From assembly GCA_001600415.1 (NCBI GenBank), contig BCJX01000011.1, forward strand, positions 117,029-181,028: a stretch of DNA of 64,000 nucleotides, given 5' to 3'. Shown here piece after piece: positions 1 through 11,185 of this stretch. The position numbers were made by a program, and so were the translations under genes. The notes below the pieces were generated by a model. It was not told the origin of the DNA and did not search any database. It worked only from the letters and a program-made list of their open reading frames with translations. Position 1 is the first letter of the stretch, and every line of letters starts with the position of its first letter. Source of the DNA: Pascua guehoae. Taxonomy: Eukaryota > Basidiomycota > Tremellomycetes > Trichosporonales > Trichosporonaceae.

Positions 1-66
1 CGCGGCGCAGGCTTGCGGTGTTAGTATCGTTGCTTTTTGTGCCGCCTCGAAAGGTCACCAGAAGGC

Positions 67-1988
67 TCACCTCCTAAACGTCCGCTCGCCGAGGTTGTCG
101 TACACGTCCTTGAGCTCAAACTGATACTCGGACTCAATCTTGGCAATGGTCGTGACAATCTGGGACGCGACATTCTGGCCCTCCTTGTCGCCCGCGGGGA
201 GCGGGAAGCTCGCCTCGTGATTTGTCGCGAGCTGCACGTTGCCTTGCTCGTAGTAGTGAACGTCGACGCGGATGTTGCCCTTTACAATCGCAGCGGAAGG
301 GTCGACGACCCAGCACGTGCGCCAGCGGCCCGTCCTGTGGGCTCAGCATGTGCGGCAAGGTTGGAGCGGGGACAAAGGCTGAGCTCTGGAGTCCATGTGC
401 GCTCAAGAGTTGGATGGGAGATGGCCGGCATGACCTCGGAGAGGGATAGAAGCAAGTATTCAACGCACCAGTAGTTTGCCGGGTTGTAGCGGTTCCCAAC
501 AACCTCAAGAGTGTACACGGGGTTCTCAATGCGCTCCTGCACGGGTGTGACCGACATCTGCGCGACAGAAGCAGTCACCGCAGCGACGTCGACATCGTCT
601 TGGTCCGCAGGGGCCGCTTCTGGCTCACGCTCGGCTGCGGGGGACTGGATCTCCTCAGCAACAGCTTCCTCCTCAACAATAGCTCCTTGCTCGGCACCTA
701 CTTCCTCCTCAGCCACAGCCTGCACGGCACCCGTCCCCGCTGCCCCCTCGGCATCCTGGGCCGCCTCGGCCTTCTGCACCTGCTCGAGGTCCTCGTCGAG
801 CTGGTCCACCGCACCGGGCGCGTCGACCTCTTCGCCCGCGCTGACCTCGCGCTCGTCCACGGCAGGTGTGGGCGGCTCCTCGATCGCGCCGGCGGGGGAT
901 CCGGTGACCGCGGGGCTCTCCGCCTCGGGGGTGGTAGGTTCCGCAGACTCGCTCGCAGCACCCGCAGCTGCAGGCGCAGGCACAGCCGCCGCCGGGACGC
1001 TCCGCACAAGAGGGATCTGGGAGCACGACACAGACCACAGTCCCGCGGGGTAGTGGTTTGTGACGTACTTGCCCAAGCTGGCCGCGAGCGAAGTGCGGAA
1101 CGCTTCTTCGTCCTCTGGCAGCTCGTAGGGCTGGAAGTCGGACGCCGCCTGGTCGTTAGCTATTCTATCGCGTAGGGTTGAATCGAGGCATGCTGCAACT
1201 CACCATTGTGAGCGGGTCGTATGTAAAGTGACGCTTGCCCTCATGATCGACAAAGCGGACGGCCTCGCCGTCTGTGCCGGGCACGATGAGCGCCTCGGAG
1301 AGGATGGACTGGGATCAGGTCAGCGTACTCTTACTTGGCGTTCATGAACCTCTCGGAATAATGGCCCTCCTTGAATCCTGTAACCCATTTGCCTCTGTCT
1401 GCTCTCCTCGACCGGAAACAACGCCCTCGAGCGCCTCAATCCATCCACCGAGGTGCAACGGACAGACCAGCCGGCGTCTGGGTCACCTGCCCCTGCATGC
1501 CCCACACTCACCGTATGCGCAGGAACATCGCCGTCAGCGGCGTGCTCGACAGAGCTCAGCTGGCTCAAGTTGTATGCGTGCATGGCGGGCAGGACGTGGG
1601 GCATGAGCGCGTCGTCGTCGCCAATGATGGCGCGGATGTCTGGTGTCAGTGGGTGGAGGCTGTGCCTGCGTACCATTGACGACATCGCTGGGGGGTCAGC
1701 ACTGGCGTAGCAAGTAGAGAGAGCTAGTTTCCGGGGACGGGTAACGGACATGCATCGGGGGGCCGACCTGAGTTCCTGGTCTCGACAGCGCGATACCTCG
1801 CCTGTTCTCGTTGGACATTGCATCGACATCCGACGACGTGCACACATTCCCAACCTCGTCCCAGCACCATGCTCTACCCCGGCACTCCCAGTTTCATATC
1901 CAACTCACTTGACCTCGCCCGGCGGGCTCTGCTCGATAAACGAGACGGCGAGCTTGATACGTTCCTCGGTCGTGAGCTCGCGGGCCAT
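67..1988 (-). CDS. CAP1: F-actin-capping protein subunit alpha with a large acidic insertion
   Basis: This subunit caps actin filament barbed ends as a heterodimer with the beta subunit, in cortical actin patches. Six exons join in frame to 424 codons: 1909-1988, a 14-nt micro-exon 1674-1687, 1512-1639, 1204-1308, 469-1148 and 67-334. The N-terminus (MARELTTEERIKLAVSFIEQ, then PPGEVNDVVNDIR) and the C-terminus (NYWTGRWRT, VHYYEQGNVQL, YQFELKDVYDNL, ending RTFRR) are diagnostic of the family. The usual family length is about 260-290 residues. The excess is an Ala/Glu/Pro-rich acidic block of roughly 150 residues in exon 5, between the segment containing VTNHYPAGLW and NPVYTLEVVGNRYNP. The start is the first ATG and matches the family N-terminus. 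Family identity is very secure; the exact splice sites are read by eye. Confidence 0.93.
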
Positions 1989-2246
1989 GGTGGTGGTGGT
2001 GAGACGTGTGGTGGTGGTGACTCGGACACGGCGCGATCACGTCTGAACCAAGTCAGTCGTGGTGACGACACTGCCGCGCCACGAAGCGGTGAGCCTGATA
2101 TTGGATCTACAACTAGTATAGTGTCAGGCTCATACTATCGATGAGGGATATTTGTATATTTGTATAGTCGGTGCCTCTTGAAACGTTTTCGTTCCGACTT
2201 TTTTTTTTTCCTTCTTCCATTTTATCATCCTCAACAGCATATCAAC

Positions 2247-2921
2247 ATGGGTGGCGGAAACGTGAGTCCTAATGCGTGAGCGTGTGCACACCGGTGCCAC
2301 TGGCACATAGTGCGCGTAGCGGACTAGGTGCTGCGCATTGTGCTGTTGTCAATGTTGCTTGCATACACGTTCTCGCCTGCCACGTTTTCCACTCGCACTC
2401 GATGCGTCGCGGCGGTCCCTAGGCAACAGAGACGCTGACGCTCGCAGGGTGCCAAGTCTGCTCACAAGCGCGAGATGAACGCGAAGAACGCGAGCAAGGG
2501 TCCCTCGTCGCAGCTCAAGTCGAACGCTGTGAGTGTACCCAAGCGGACGCGGGTTGGGTGGCAACTGCCCGACTTTGGGAGTGGCAGATTGCGCCTGGTC
2601 CCGTTCCACGTGGCCATGCCGGCGGAGATCGGTTTATCTGCCGTTCACGTTGGCGCGTCTGCAGCTCCAGAACGCGACGAGGACGTCGCATGCCTGTGTC
2701 GAACAGTACTGACTCGCAGGCTGCCCAGAGCATCCAGTGCGAGACCTGCAAGCAGACGTTCCAGGGCACGTCCAAGCAGCCTCTGTGAGTTGAGACGAAG
2801 CGACGCTTGCTGTCAGTCATAGCCTACGTCCCGCTAACCCCCTAGTCTCCAGCAGCACGTCGACTCGAGGCACTCCAAGCTCTCGTTTGCCCAGTGCTTC
2901 CCCAAGTTCCAGGCTGCTTAG
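2247..2921 (+). CDS. Small zinc-binding protein, At2g23090-like (zf-met2 type)
   Basis: Four exons begin with a five-codon exon (MGGGN) followed by GAKSAHKREMNAKNASKGP, a basic SERF-like start. Next come SIQCETCKQTF and LQQHVDSRHSKLSFAQCFP, which supply a C-x2-C and H-x4-H zinc-binding pair. Length is about 76 residues, normal for this small eukaryotic family. Its molecular function is not established; proteins of this type are usually nuclear or cytosolic and highly basic. Donors (gtgagt) and cag acceptors flank each exon, and the protein ends KFQAA. It lies head-to-head with the capping-protein gene, so the roughly 260 bases between them probably carry both promoters. Confidence 0.85.
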
Positions 2922-3268
2922 TGTTCTTGGGCGTGTTTGATGGATTGTTGTCATCGTATGCGCAACAACTGGAGGCGCACGTGCTCGTGGCCGTGTCCTG
3001 GGGTACCACGGAAAGCGCGCTGCGCTAATGTGCACTAAACTGGCAACTGCGGTGCGAGCAGTGTGCTGTGCATCCGTCTAACCACCAAATTTGCATCTAA
3101 TCACCAGGATTACATCTAATCACCAAGCTTACATTCTGCCGATCACCCCCTAATGGGCGCATCGACGTTACGGCTACAGAACGCGAGGAGAGGGATAGAA
3201 GGGCAAAGGAGAGCGTCGGGATCACGGGCACAGAGAAAGGGAACGAAGGGAGACAGAATCGGGGAAGA

Positions 3269-5734
3269 CTACTGAGCAGGCACAGGGCGAACGAGGAACG
3301 GCATCTGCGGGCCCCTCTCCTCCTCGCCCTCGACGACAGCGCGCTGGATAATCCTGGCCGTCAGCGGGGAAGCGTACCGTACAGTGATGGACACGTACAT
3401 CCAGGCCGGCTTGATCTTTGGCTTGCTGGGAAGCGGCTCGAAGATGAAATAGCGGATCAGGATGAAGAGGAGGACCTTCATCTCTGCGACGGCCATGCGG
3501 TGCCCACTGGGTGTCAGCACGATCCCCTAGACGACCTCGTGCTCCCACTCACATGCAGTTGTGGGGCCCGCTGGCAAACGTGGTGAGCTCGCCCCAGACG
3601 CCCGGGAGTTTCTTGGCCGGGAGGCCTGGGCGGGCAAAGCGGTCGGGGTTGAACTCGCGCGCGTCCTCGCCCCACACGTCCTTGCAGCGGTTTGCCGCCT
3701 GGAATGCTGGGTGTTAGCATGTTAGCGTTTGATACTCGACAGGGTGAGATGGAGATTGATTTCGGGGTGAGCTGTACGGTACGGTTACGGTACTCACGCA
3801 GGGCGATCCAGTTGCCCTTTTTCATATGGACCGTGTCGACCAATTTGCCGCTACGCCCCACAACCGGGACCGAGAGGGGGATGGCGACGTCGCGCGTGGC
3901 GACGCGCGTCATGACGGGCACGGGGCCCTCGAGGCGGAGCGACTCGCGCACGACGGCGTGCAGGAACGGCAGCGCGTTGAGCGTTTCGCTGGCCCCGTCA
4001 ACACACACGTCCAACACTGCCTTATTCAAGAGACGTAAACTTACAAGCTCGGCTCGTCCTCGTCGACACTGAGGATTTCCGCCCGCAGCCGGTCCTGGAA
4101 CTCGGGGCGGTGGGCGAGCTTTTGCAGGCAAAACCCCGTCGCCGTCCCCGTCGTCTCGTGCCCGGTAAACATGAGCGTGGCAATCTGCGCAATGACCTCG
4201 TCGTCGGTCAGGCGCTGGTCGTCGCGCAGGTCCGACGCCGTGTTGGCGCGCATGACGAGCGAGAGCACGTCCTTGCCCGTGTCCATGGTCTTGTCGATCC
4301 GGCCGCCGTAGATGTCGTTGAGCAGCTGGCGCTTTTCGGCGATCACGCGCTGGGGTCAGGACGAGTTCGGGCTGGGGCTATCACGGCTGGTCTCGTCGTT
4401 TGTCGCGGGGTCTCATCACTTTGTCGGGGTCTCATCGCTTCGTCCGGGTCTCACCGCCTTGTCGCTGGGTCTCATCGCTTTGGCTCCAGGTCTCACCACC
4501 TTGTCGCTGGGTCTCATCACTTTCGCTGGGTCTCATCACTGTGTCGCTGGGTCTCATCCTTCGTCGTCGTTAATCACCTCAGCCTGGCCAAGGGTCCCAA
4601 GGGTCCCCATTACGATACTTCCTAATGCCCTTCCGCACAGGGATGCTGGTTATTGCTCTACTGCTCGACGCACCCACCACTTCCATCCCCCCCAGACGAA
4701 CCCAACCTCCAAGCAAAACCACCCACCCCAACTTGGACTAGACCCCAACTTCGACTGCACCCCAACTTCGACTAGACCCCAACTTCGACCAGACCCCAAC
4801 CGTGACCTCCGCCCTGGACCCACCTTGCCAAACTTGATCACCGCCTCGCGGCCCTTGCGGACGATACGGTCCCGCTCAATAGGCTGCCCCGTCAGCTCCC
4901 ACCCTACCCCGCACGAGCACGCACAATCTTGCGCACAAACGGGAGCGCAAAGCGGATCACGGTCCACGCGTCCGTCAGAAACCCCACGCGGAGGACACCA
5001 TTATACCCCTCCCGAAGCTCGTTGGGCCGATCGCTCAAGCTCCCCAGGTCCTCGCCGAGCGCCACGAGGCCGATAATATCCAACGCCGCCGTGGAGAGGT
5101 ACGCAAACATGTCAAACTTGCGCGCCCCCCTAACATTGTCCGCATAGTGTTCCGCCGGCGCAGCATAGGGGTCTTCAAGATCGCGGCTCATCTTGCGCTG
5201 CAGCTCGTACCCCTTGGCCCACATGGCGGGGACCATGTCGTGGATCTGGCCCCACCCAAAGGCCGGATTCAGCACGCGCCGGTGGCGCCGGTGCGTGTGT
5301 CCCTCGACGGTCAGGACGCCGTTGCCGACGTTTGCCGCGATGGCCAGCCTAATCCCCGCGGGCTTGACGAACGCCTCGTCCGACGTCCGGAACACGTACG
5401 AGAGCGCCCCGGGATCTACGGTCAACAGCTCGGATTTGCCAAAGGGCCGCCACAGGCGGAGGGTCGGGCCGTACGCGTCGAGCCACCGCTCGTGGCATGC
5501 CGCCGGCCCGTCGCGGAGGAGCTCGCGCTGGTTGCCGAGCAGCACGCTCGTGCGTGCTGGCCCCGGGAGGTCGCGGAACGCCAGGCCCACGTCGGGGAGG
5601 AAGAGCTTGAAGAGCACATAGGCGAGGAAGAGCACGATGGCAGAGAGGTAGAGGTAGGTAGAGTGCGCGCAGACCCAGGTGTATGCGGCACCCACGGCCG
5701 CGACGGCCGGAACGAGCGCGCGCGGGACTTCCAT
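3269..5734 (-). CDS. Cytochrome P450 monooxygenase, membrane-anchored
   Basis: This is a microsomal haem-thiolate monooxygenase of unknown substrate. An N-terminal membrane anchor (STYLYLSAIVLFLAYVLFKL) is followed by a proline hinge (DLPGPART). Then come the C-helix region (GHTHRRHRRVLNPAF), the I-helix oxygen-activation motif (FTGHETTGT), the K-helix (ESLR), the FNPDRF meander and the haem loop FASGPHNC-IGHRMAVAE. The haem Cys codon sits right before a 3' intron: TGC AT is joined to T GGG. A 45-nt intron joins FVRKI to PIERDRIV. A much longer intron, about 4355-4830, is filled with degenerate tandem repeats. All key residues are present, so it is probably functional. Its CYP family cannot be assigned by eye. 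Confidence 0.92.
4395..4565 (+). repeat. Degenerate tandem repeat in a P450 intron (ggtctcatc units)
   Basis: About nine imperfect units of roughly 16-20 bp follow one another, each built around ggtctcatc or ggtctcacc and a cgctttgtcg-like part. They lie inside the long intron of the P450 gene on the opposite strand. They carry no reading-frame signal. Confidence 0.8.
4735..4805 (+). repeat. Second short tandem repeat in the same P450 intron
   Basis: A unit close to agaccccaacttcgact is repeated about four times with small changes. It is a different unit from the array 170 bases away in the same intron. Confidence 0.75.
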
Positions 5735-6199
5735 CGTCAGGCGTCAGGCGCAGTGAGGGACGCAGGTCGAGTTGCAACAAGTCGGGGGAAGGTTCGTTCG
5801 CCAGTGACAGCCCGGTTATAACATGCTGGCACTGCTCGACGGCGCTAGCCACGGGCCCCGTCGCCACCACCATCATCTTAGCACGGCCACTAGCCCGAAC
5901 ACCAACCACCCGCGCAATTGTCAGCGTCATTTGTGCACTGCACACTTGCCGAATCCCGTCTGGTGGTCTCGGACCGCGGGACAGAAGCATACTGTACCCC
6001 ACCACATGGCCGCCTTGGCACAGCGCTAGATCACTCCAAGCTGCGTCGAGACATTGCCAAGACAAGTCTCTCGAGCCCAAGCCCGGCTGCTTCTCGACGT
6101 CGTCATGGAATCCGCCAATTTGGGCTCGATTACCCGGCCGCCGAGTAGCAGCGATCCAACCACGCTCATATACGTTGTATTCAGGATTTAAGTATAGTA
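5735..6199. other. Intergenic: P450 promoter side and tRNA-Asp upstream
   Basis: I see no gene here. The stretch contains the 5' flank of the P450 gene and the upstream flank of a tRNA-Asp gene. No convincing TATA box or conserved operator was recognised. Confidence 0.6.
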
Positions 6200-6283
6200 T
6201 CTCTGTTCGTATATCGGTTTAGTATGCTCGCTTGTCACTTCACGTGGTCGCGGGAGAGCGGAGTTCGACTCTCCGACAGAGAG
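6200..6283 (+). tRNA. tRNA-Asp (GUC), 11-nt intron
   Basis: The acceptor stem TCTCTGT/ACAGAGA is perfect with discriminator G73. The D arm is GTAT..GTAT, the anticodon stem CTCGC/GCGGG, and the anticodon loop TTGTCAC carries GTC. The T arm is GCGGAGTTCGACTCTCC-like. An 11-nt intron (cttcacgtggt) sits one base 3' of the anticodon, the canonical position. A T5 run at 6288-6292 is the Pol III terminator. A second copy with identical mature sequence but a different intron lies at 37723-37807. Confidence 0.92.
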
Positions 6284-6287
6284 AATC

Positions 6288-6292
6288 TTTTT
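6288..6292 (+). terminator. Pol III T5 terminator of tRNA-Asp copy 1
   Basis: Five thymidines start five bases after the tRNA discriminator. The same aatcttttt flank follows copy 2. Confidence 0.8.
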
Positions 6293-7205
6293 GTCTTTTG
6301 GGCCGTATGGGGAGAATATCTCTTGCGCGTAGGAGGTTGGACTGCGACAGCTCGCCTTGTTTTGCACACATTGCAGACCATTGGCGGCGTACCGCGTTGA
6401 CCACCTCATTACATATTCCAGCGAACACCCTGTTCTCTATTTGCGACCACAGGACACCGTCGCAGCTCCTGGTTGACCTTGCCAAGAGGCCTGGTCTCCG
6501 TCGATTTTTATTTACTAACTTGCCTTCGCCTTTCGCACTCCCCCGAGTATCAACAGATATCTGAACTACTCTAGGTATTATAGTTACTCCTATTACATTC
6601 GAGTTTTCTTTTAAAGAAACCCAGCTATAGTACGTACCCTTTACACCAATTCAAATCTCCAATGGGTCGACACATGACTGACACAAAACAAACACGATCA
6701 ACTTGGGCCATGCCTGTGATACATGCCTCCTATGCAACTGTAACCGCGGTCACAAGCTCGCCCGGTGCTATCCCCTGGTACTGTGGCGCTGGTGTTGTCA
6801 GGGGACAACTATCTGTGGCAGTCTTGGTAGCCACAGTTTCAGGTTCTCCACCCGCACCGTCCACGCCACGTTTTCAATGCCTCACGGATCACTATGTCTC
6901 AATTTGACCAGCATCCCACCAGGTAATAGACGTACTAACACAATACATCTGCCCGCATGCTCACAATGCTACAAACAACAAGAGTCGCTCTGGGCTCGCG
7001 TCCAAGCGCCCCATATGTCTATTTGGCTGGGACTGGCCCCGTCTCTCACCCCGTTTCCTTCTTTGTCCTGCCTTGACCGACCTCACTCTGCTCCGCCTTG
7101 CGTTACCCCCCTAACCAGCTGGAGTAAACTCTGAGGATCCTAAACCCCGGCAGGTTCACAAGGCCTTCTGTAGGTAGTTTCCCCACTCCCCCGAATACTC
7201 TCCCG
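6293..7205. other. Intergenic, no gene seen
   Basis: About 900 bases lie between the tRNA-Asp terminator and the 3' end of MUS81. Short open frames exist on both strands but have no recognisable motif, splice structure or composition bias. An AT-richer patch lies at about 6500-6660. Confidence 0.6.
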
Positions 7206-10200
7206 CTACACCCCGTCCGCACCCCAGAGCGCACGCCAGAGATCTCTACTCTGCGCGTCGCCAATCTTCCGCCTCCCCTCACCGGGCACATTATCGGCAA
7301 ACATCATCTCGGGCCCGCGCGCCTTTCTGCCCTCGCCGAGCACGCCCCTCGCGTGGCGCGCACACATTGCTTCGTAGAGCGCGCGGGGCGTGTCCCACTT
7401 GTCGAGAATGGCCGCGACGCGCTCGGGGCTCATCCCTTTGACGCACAGGAGCATGCGCGCCAGGCCCTCGTAGATTGTGCGCGCCGCGCCCTTGTCGTTG
7501 AGGGCTTGGTACGAGTCAAAGGTCGTGAGGAATGCGCGGTCCGGGTAGCGGTCGCGCAGGGCGCGCTGGAGCGCAACGTACGATGTGCGCGAGAGGAAGC
7601 GCGAGGGAATCACGTACAGCGTCGAGTGGGCCGCAGTAATCACGCGCGTCATGGTGGCGAGAAAGTCGATCGTGTCCGACAGCTTGTGTGTCTCCTTGAG
7701 AAAGAAACCAGACACGACCTGGATCTGCGACTTGGCCGTCATGATCGCCTTGCCGTGAAACTCCATGCGTTCGGCCAGCTGCCAGTCTTCCACGACGTAG
7801 AAGACGTTGCCGATGCCTGATTGCGTGAGGCGGAACTGTCGTCAGCGCGGTGTTGCTTGTGATACATGTGATGTGGGTAGTCTTATCCCCAAATTGGTAA
7901 AGCAGCGCTATACTCTGTTCAGTTACACTGCTTGCTTCGGTGAATCGCCTCTCTCATCTCTCTCCACAGAACCCCGTTGCAATTGTCCCACCTCCTCTCT
8001 CCAGACACCCCCGTCTGCAGCCCCCTCGCCCTGAATTGAGTTCGTAGGCGTGAAGTCTGCAGTCCGCCAACGCTCTCTCTCTCTCTCTCTGCGCCCTTTC
8101 GTCCTTGCGATTCTTCTTCCGCTCCGCCACAGCTTGGAAGCCACCACTCTCCAACCCTTCCTCAGCACTTCCATATCCTCCACAATGGTCTCTGTCGAGC
8201 ACTCCCTTCCACCACCGCCATCCTCTCCCTTTTCCTCTGCATCCCGTCCCTCCTCCTCACAACCTCGTAATGTTCTTGGCGCTGCCCTTCCTACTCTCCT
8301 CCCATCGACAGTAGCAGGATGGGTATACCACGCCGGCAGCCCAGACCGTCCCACTCTACAGCCCACTCTCCCAACGGCACTCCCCGCGTCCCGACGCCCC
8401 GACTCACCGACTGCTCATGATACCTTCCATCGCGAATACTCGAACACAAGTCGTCCAGGCGCTTGCGCTCAATCACATAGTCGAGGACACACTCGTCCTC
8501 TTCGTCGCCGCCGCTGTCGATCCGGCGTGCAATCCAGCACATGTCGCCCATGCGCAGCGCGCGTGTCTCGACCTTGATGCCCTTGGCCGTGAGCGAGTCT
8601 GCAATCTTGTCGCGGCTCGACTTGGACTCGACCTCGCGCGTGTCGAGGATCAGCACGACTTCATAGCTGCCGCGCGGGAAGACGAGGGCGTCTGATGCGT
8701 CAAAGGCGGGTGCGCGCGACGTGCCCGTCTCGCTCAGGAGGGGCAGTTGGGACGAGAGGCGCGGGGCGCGGCGTGTGCCGGCGGTGAGGGTGGTTGAGGA
8801 CGCGGCGGTGGAGAGGGTTCGTGACGCGCTCATCGTCGTGAGCGATGTGCGCGAAGTCGAGGTCGTCACGGTGGCCGATAATGACGTCGCCGAGATGGAC
8901 GCCGTCGCCATGGAGATGCATGTTGAGGAGCCGGTTGTAGCAGACGTCCTGGAAACAGAAGATGCAGTCACGGACGCAGTGATGGTTCTCCCCGCCGGGC
9001 CGTTACCGGCACCCTCACCAAACCCACTACACATGGGCGGCGCGCTCTCCTCGACAATGTAGGCGGCGATAACCGTCTCCCCGTCGTCGTCTCTCTTTGC
9101 ATCCTCGAGACGCCGGAGCCGGGTGACAATAGGGTGCGACCGCTGTGCCTCGCGAAACTGGATCCTGCGCAGAGCAACAAACTCTTCTGGGTCGAGCATG
9201 AGCTTTGCGTCGTCGCGGTCCAAGACGCGCTTGCCAAAGTCATCTGCCGTCAGCATATCGGCGTCATAAATGATCAGTGTATTTGGACGTGGTGCGCTGG
9301 TCATACACTGCCAGGATCACCATCGGCTGTGTTCCAGGAGGCGCCCCAAGCTTAGTCCCCGCGACCATGGTGCTCGGCGTCCAGTGCCGATGCAAAGGGA
9401 GCAAAGCTGCGAGCCGTCCGTCCCCTTGCACAGACGACTCTGGCCTGCCCAGTGTCACAACAACGACGAGGCAGAGACAGAGCCGGCGAGATACCCCAAA
9501 CTTTGGCCTCCTACCATGGCAGACTGCTAGTCCGCAATGGATGGGCACCGAGGCCAAACGAGCCAAATCCGGTGGCCAGTCGACTCGGAAGCCATCCAGT
9601 GCTGCGACAAAGACGACACACAGTCGCTCCTGTCCAACAGTCGCTCCTGTCCAACAGTCGCTCCTGTCCAACAGTCGCTCCTGTCCACACCTCAGCACCC
9701 TCTCTCATCCTCCTCCTGTCTCCGAGACGGTCACTGTGGTCCTCCCGATACCGAAGAGGGGCGAGGGAAGTCCCCGCTACCCACTCGCCAGTCGACTCGG
9801 GTGCGTGTAGGTGGTATAAGGAGAGAGCTCCACAGCAACTCTCCTCCGACGAGGGCGGTACTTCAGCGGATGAGGACTTACCAATGTACCAAAACCCAAA
9901 CTTTGCCGGCGCCTGCGCTTGTGGCTGCACTTGCCCCCTCGCGCCCTCCCTACTACTCTCCCCCGCAGGTCCTACCTCGCCGGCGCCGCCAGTGCGCCCC
10001 AAGGGGGGGATACGCGGCATCCCGTCAAAGTCGGGGTGCATATTCCTGAGCGTGGCAGCGACATCGTACCCGTCCTCTGTGAGGCAGTACCGATGCGGGC
10101 TCCCCTGGACAATCACGTATCCCCTATTAACGAGCGTCTTGACGCCGTTCCACGCCGTGGCAAAGCCGCCGCGCTCGGCGTGGTCATAGCTGCTCGCGCA

Positions 10201-10853
10201 GTAGGGCTGGGCGGCACGCACGAGCTCGCCCTTTGTGAGGAAGACTTGGATTGTGCGGTCCGGATCGGTAATGGCCAGGAGGAGGCCGAGGAGGATGCCG
10301 TAGGCGCCCGAGCCGCGTTGGGGGATGTACGCCTTGGGCGCGCGCGGGGCGCGGCGGCGTTTGGCGGGCGGGGCCGTGTCGGCGTCAGCGTCACCGTCGG
10401 GGTCGGCGTCGGGGCCGGCGTCGGTATCGGGTATGCCTGGGGTGGGGCTCATCGGTGATCTCTGGTCTCGCCGTTTCTTCCCCGCCCCACCTATTGTCAG
10501 CCCATTGCTCCTGGTTCAAACTCGCCCGCGCCCTAGAGTATACGCACGCGGCGGACTCGGCGGCAGCGCCGTGCCGTTCGCCTCGCAGTACGCCTTGAGC
10601 CGCGTCTCGAGAATCGCGACCGTCTTGGGTCCAATGCCCTGCAGTTGCACAAGCTCGCGCGGCCGCGCGTACGCTATCGGACACGCAGCGAGTGACCGGC
10701 AGCCCTTGGCATACACGTCGGCCGTGCGGAGGCCCTTCTCGCGCGCCGCGTCACGCAGTTCTGCCGTCAGCTGGCTGGTGGGCAGAAGCTTAGCTCACCC
10801 TCGAGCCACTGTAGGAAGAGCGGGTTGGCGCACGGTGGAGGCTGTGCCGGCAT
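7206..10853 (-). CDS. MUS81: MUS81 structure-specific endonuclease catalytic subunit
   Basis: Catalytic subunit of the Mus81-Eme1/Mms4 nuclease, which cleaves branched DNA (3' flaps, forks, nicked Holliday junctions) in the nucleus. The N-terminus MPAQPPPCANPLFLQWLEE and RDAAREKGLRTADVYAKGCR is the first HhH region, with LQGIGPKTVAIL beside it. A winged-helix domain follows (GELVRAAQPYCASSYDHA, RYCLTEDGYDVA). The XPF-type nuclease core is VVLILDTREV with ERKRLDDLCSSI (the ERKxxxD motif), then SFRLTQSGIGNVFYVVED, and the C-terminal HhH is near GMSPERVAAILDKWDTPRALYEAM. Introns include one of 38 nt near the start and two long ones of about 600 nt (roughly 9247-9885, and 7839-8407). A Ser/Thr-rich linker of about 100 residues separates the winged helix from the nuclease. 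Key residues are intact. Confidence 0.93.
9621..9688 (+). repeat. 17-bp minisatellite, four copies, in a MUS81 intron
   Basis: The unit cagtcgctcctgtccaa is repeated four times in tandem, almost without change; the last copy is one base short. It lies in the roughly 600-nt intron between the winged-helix and nuclease exons of MUS81. Confidence 0.9.
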
Positions 10854-11185
10854 CGTGGGCCGTTGTTCAAGAGATGATATGCTAGGTGTGATATGGATTG
10901 TGGTGTGAATGAGGGACGCGTCTAACTTCTCTCCACAACATGGCTCCAGTGTTGACTGGATCACGTGCTGAATGACGTGGCAATGCATATCACAATGTAT
11001 TTGTTTGGTTCCAACCTCGCCTCCTTGCCCTGCCCATGACCTATGCTACACGCCGTACGACCCATGACTCCGCCAGCCAGACCCAGAGCAGCATTTTAGT
11101 TGATGTCCCGAGCCGTTTCCAACGCAAGACGGGACACCAGCTACTCTGATCTCCGGAATTCCTACCCCAGTTGCTCCAATCCCCC
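10854..11185. other. Intergenic: MUS81 promoter
   Basis: The 330 bases between the MUS81 start and the 3' end of the crtYB-like gene show nothing beyond presumptive 5' and 3' untranslated sequence. Confidence 0.5.

Noticed and set aside
4395..4440. GTGATGA (minus strand) repeated in the P450 intron as possible snoRNA box C
   Set aside because: The motif recurs because the tandem repeat unit contains it. The CTGA about 60 nt away has no terminal stem with it.
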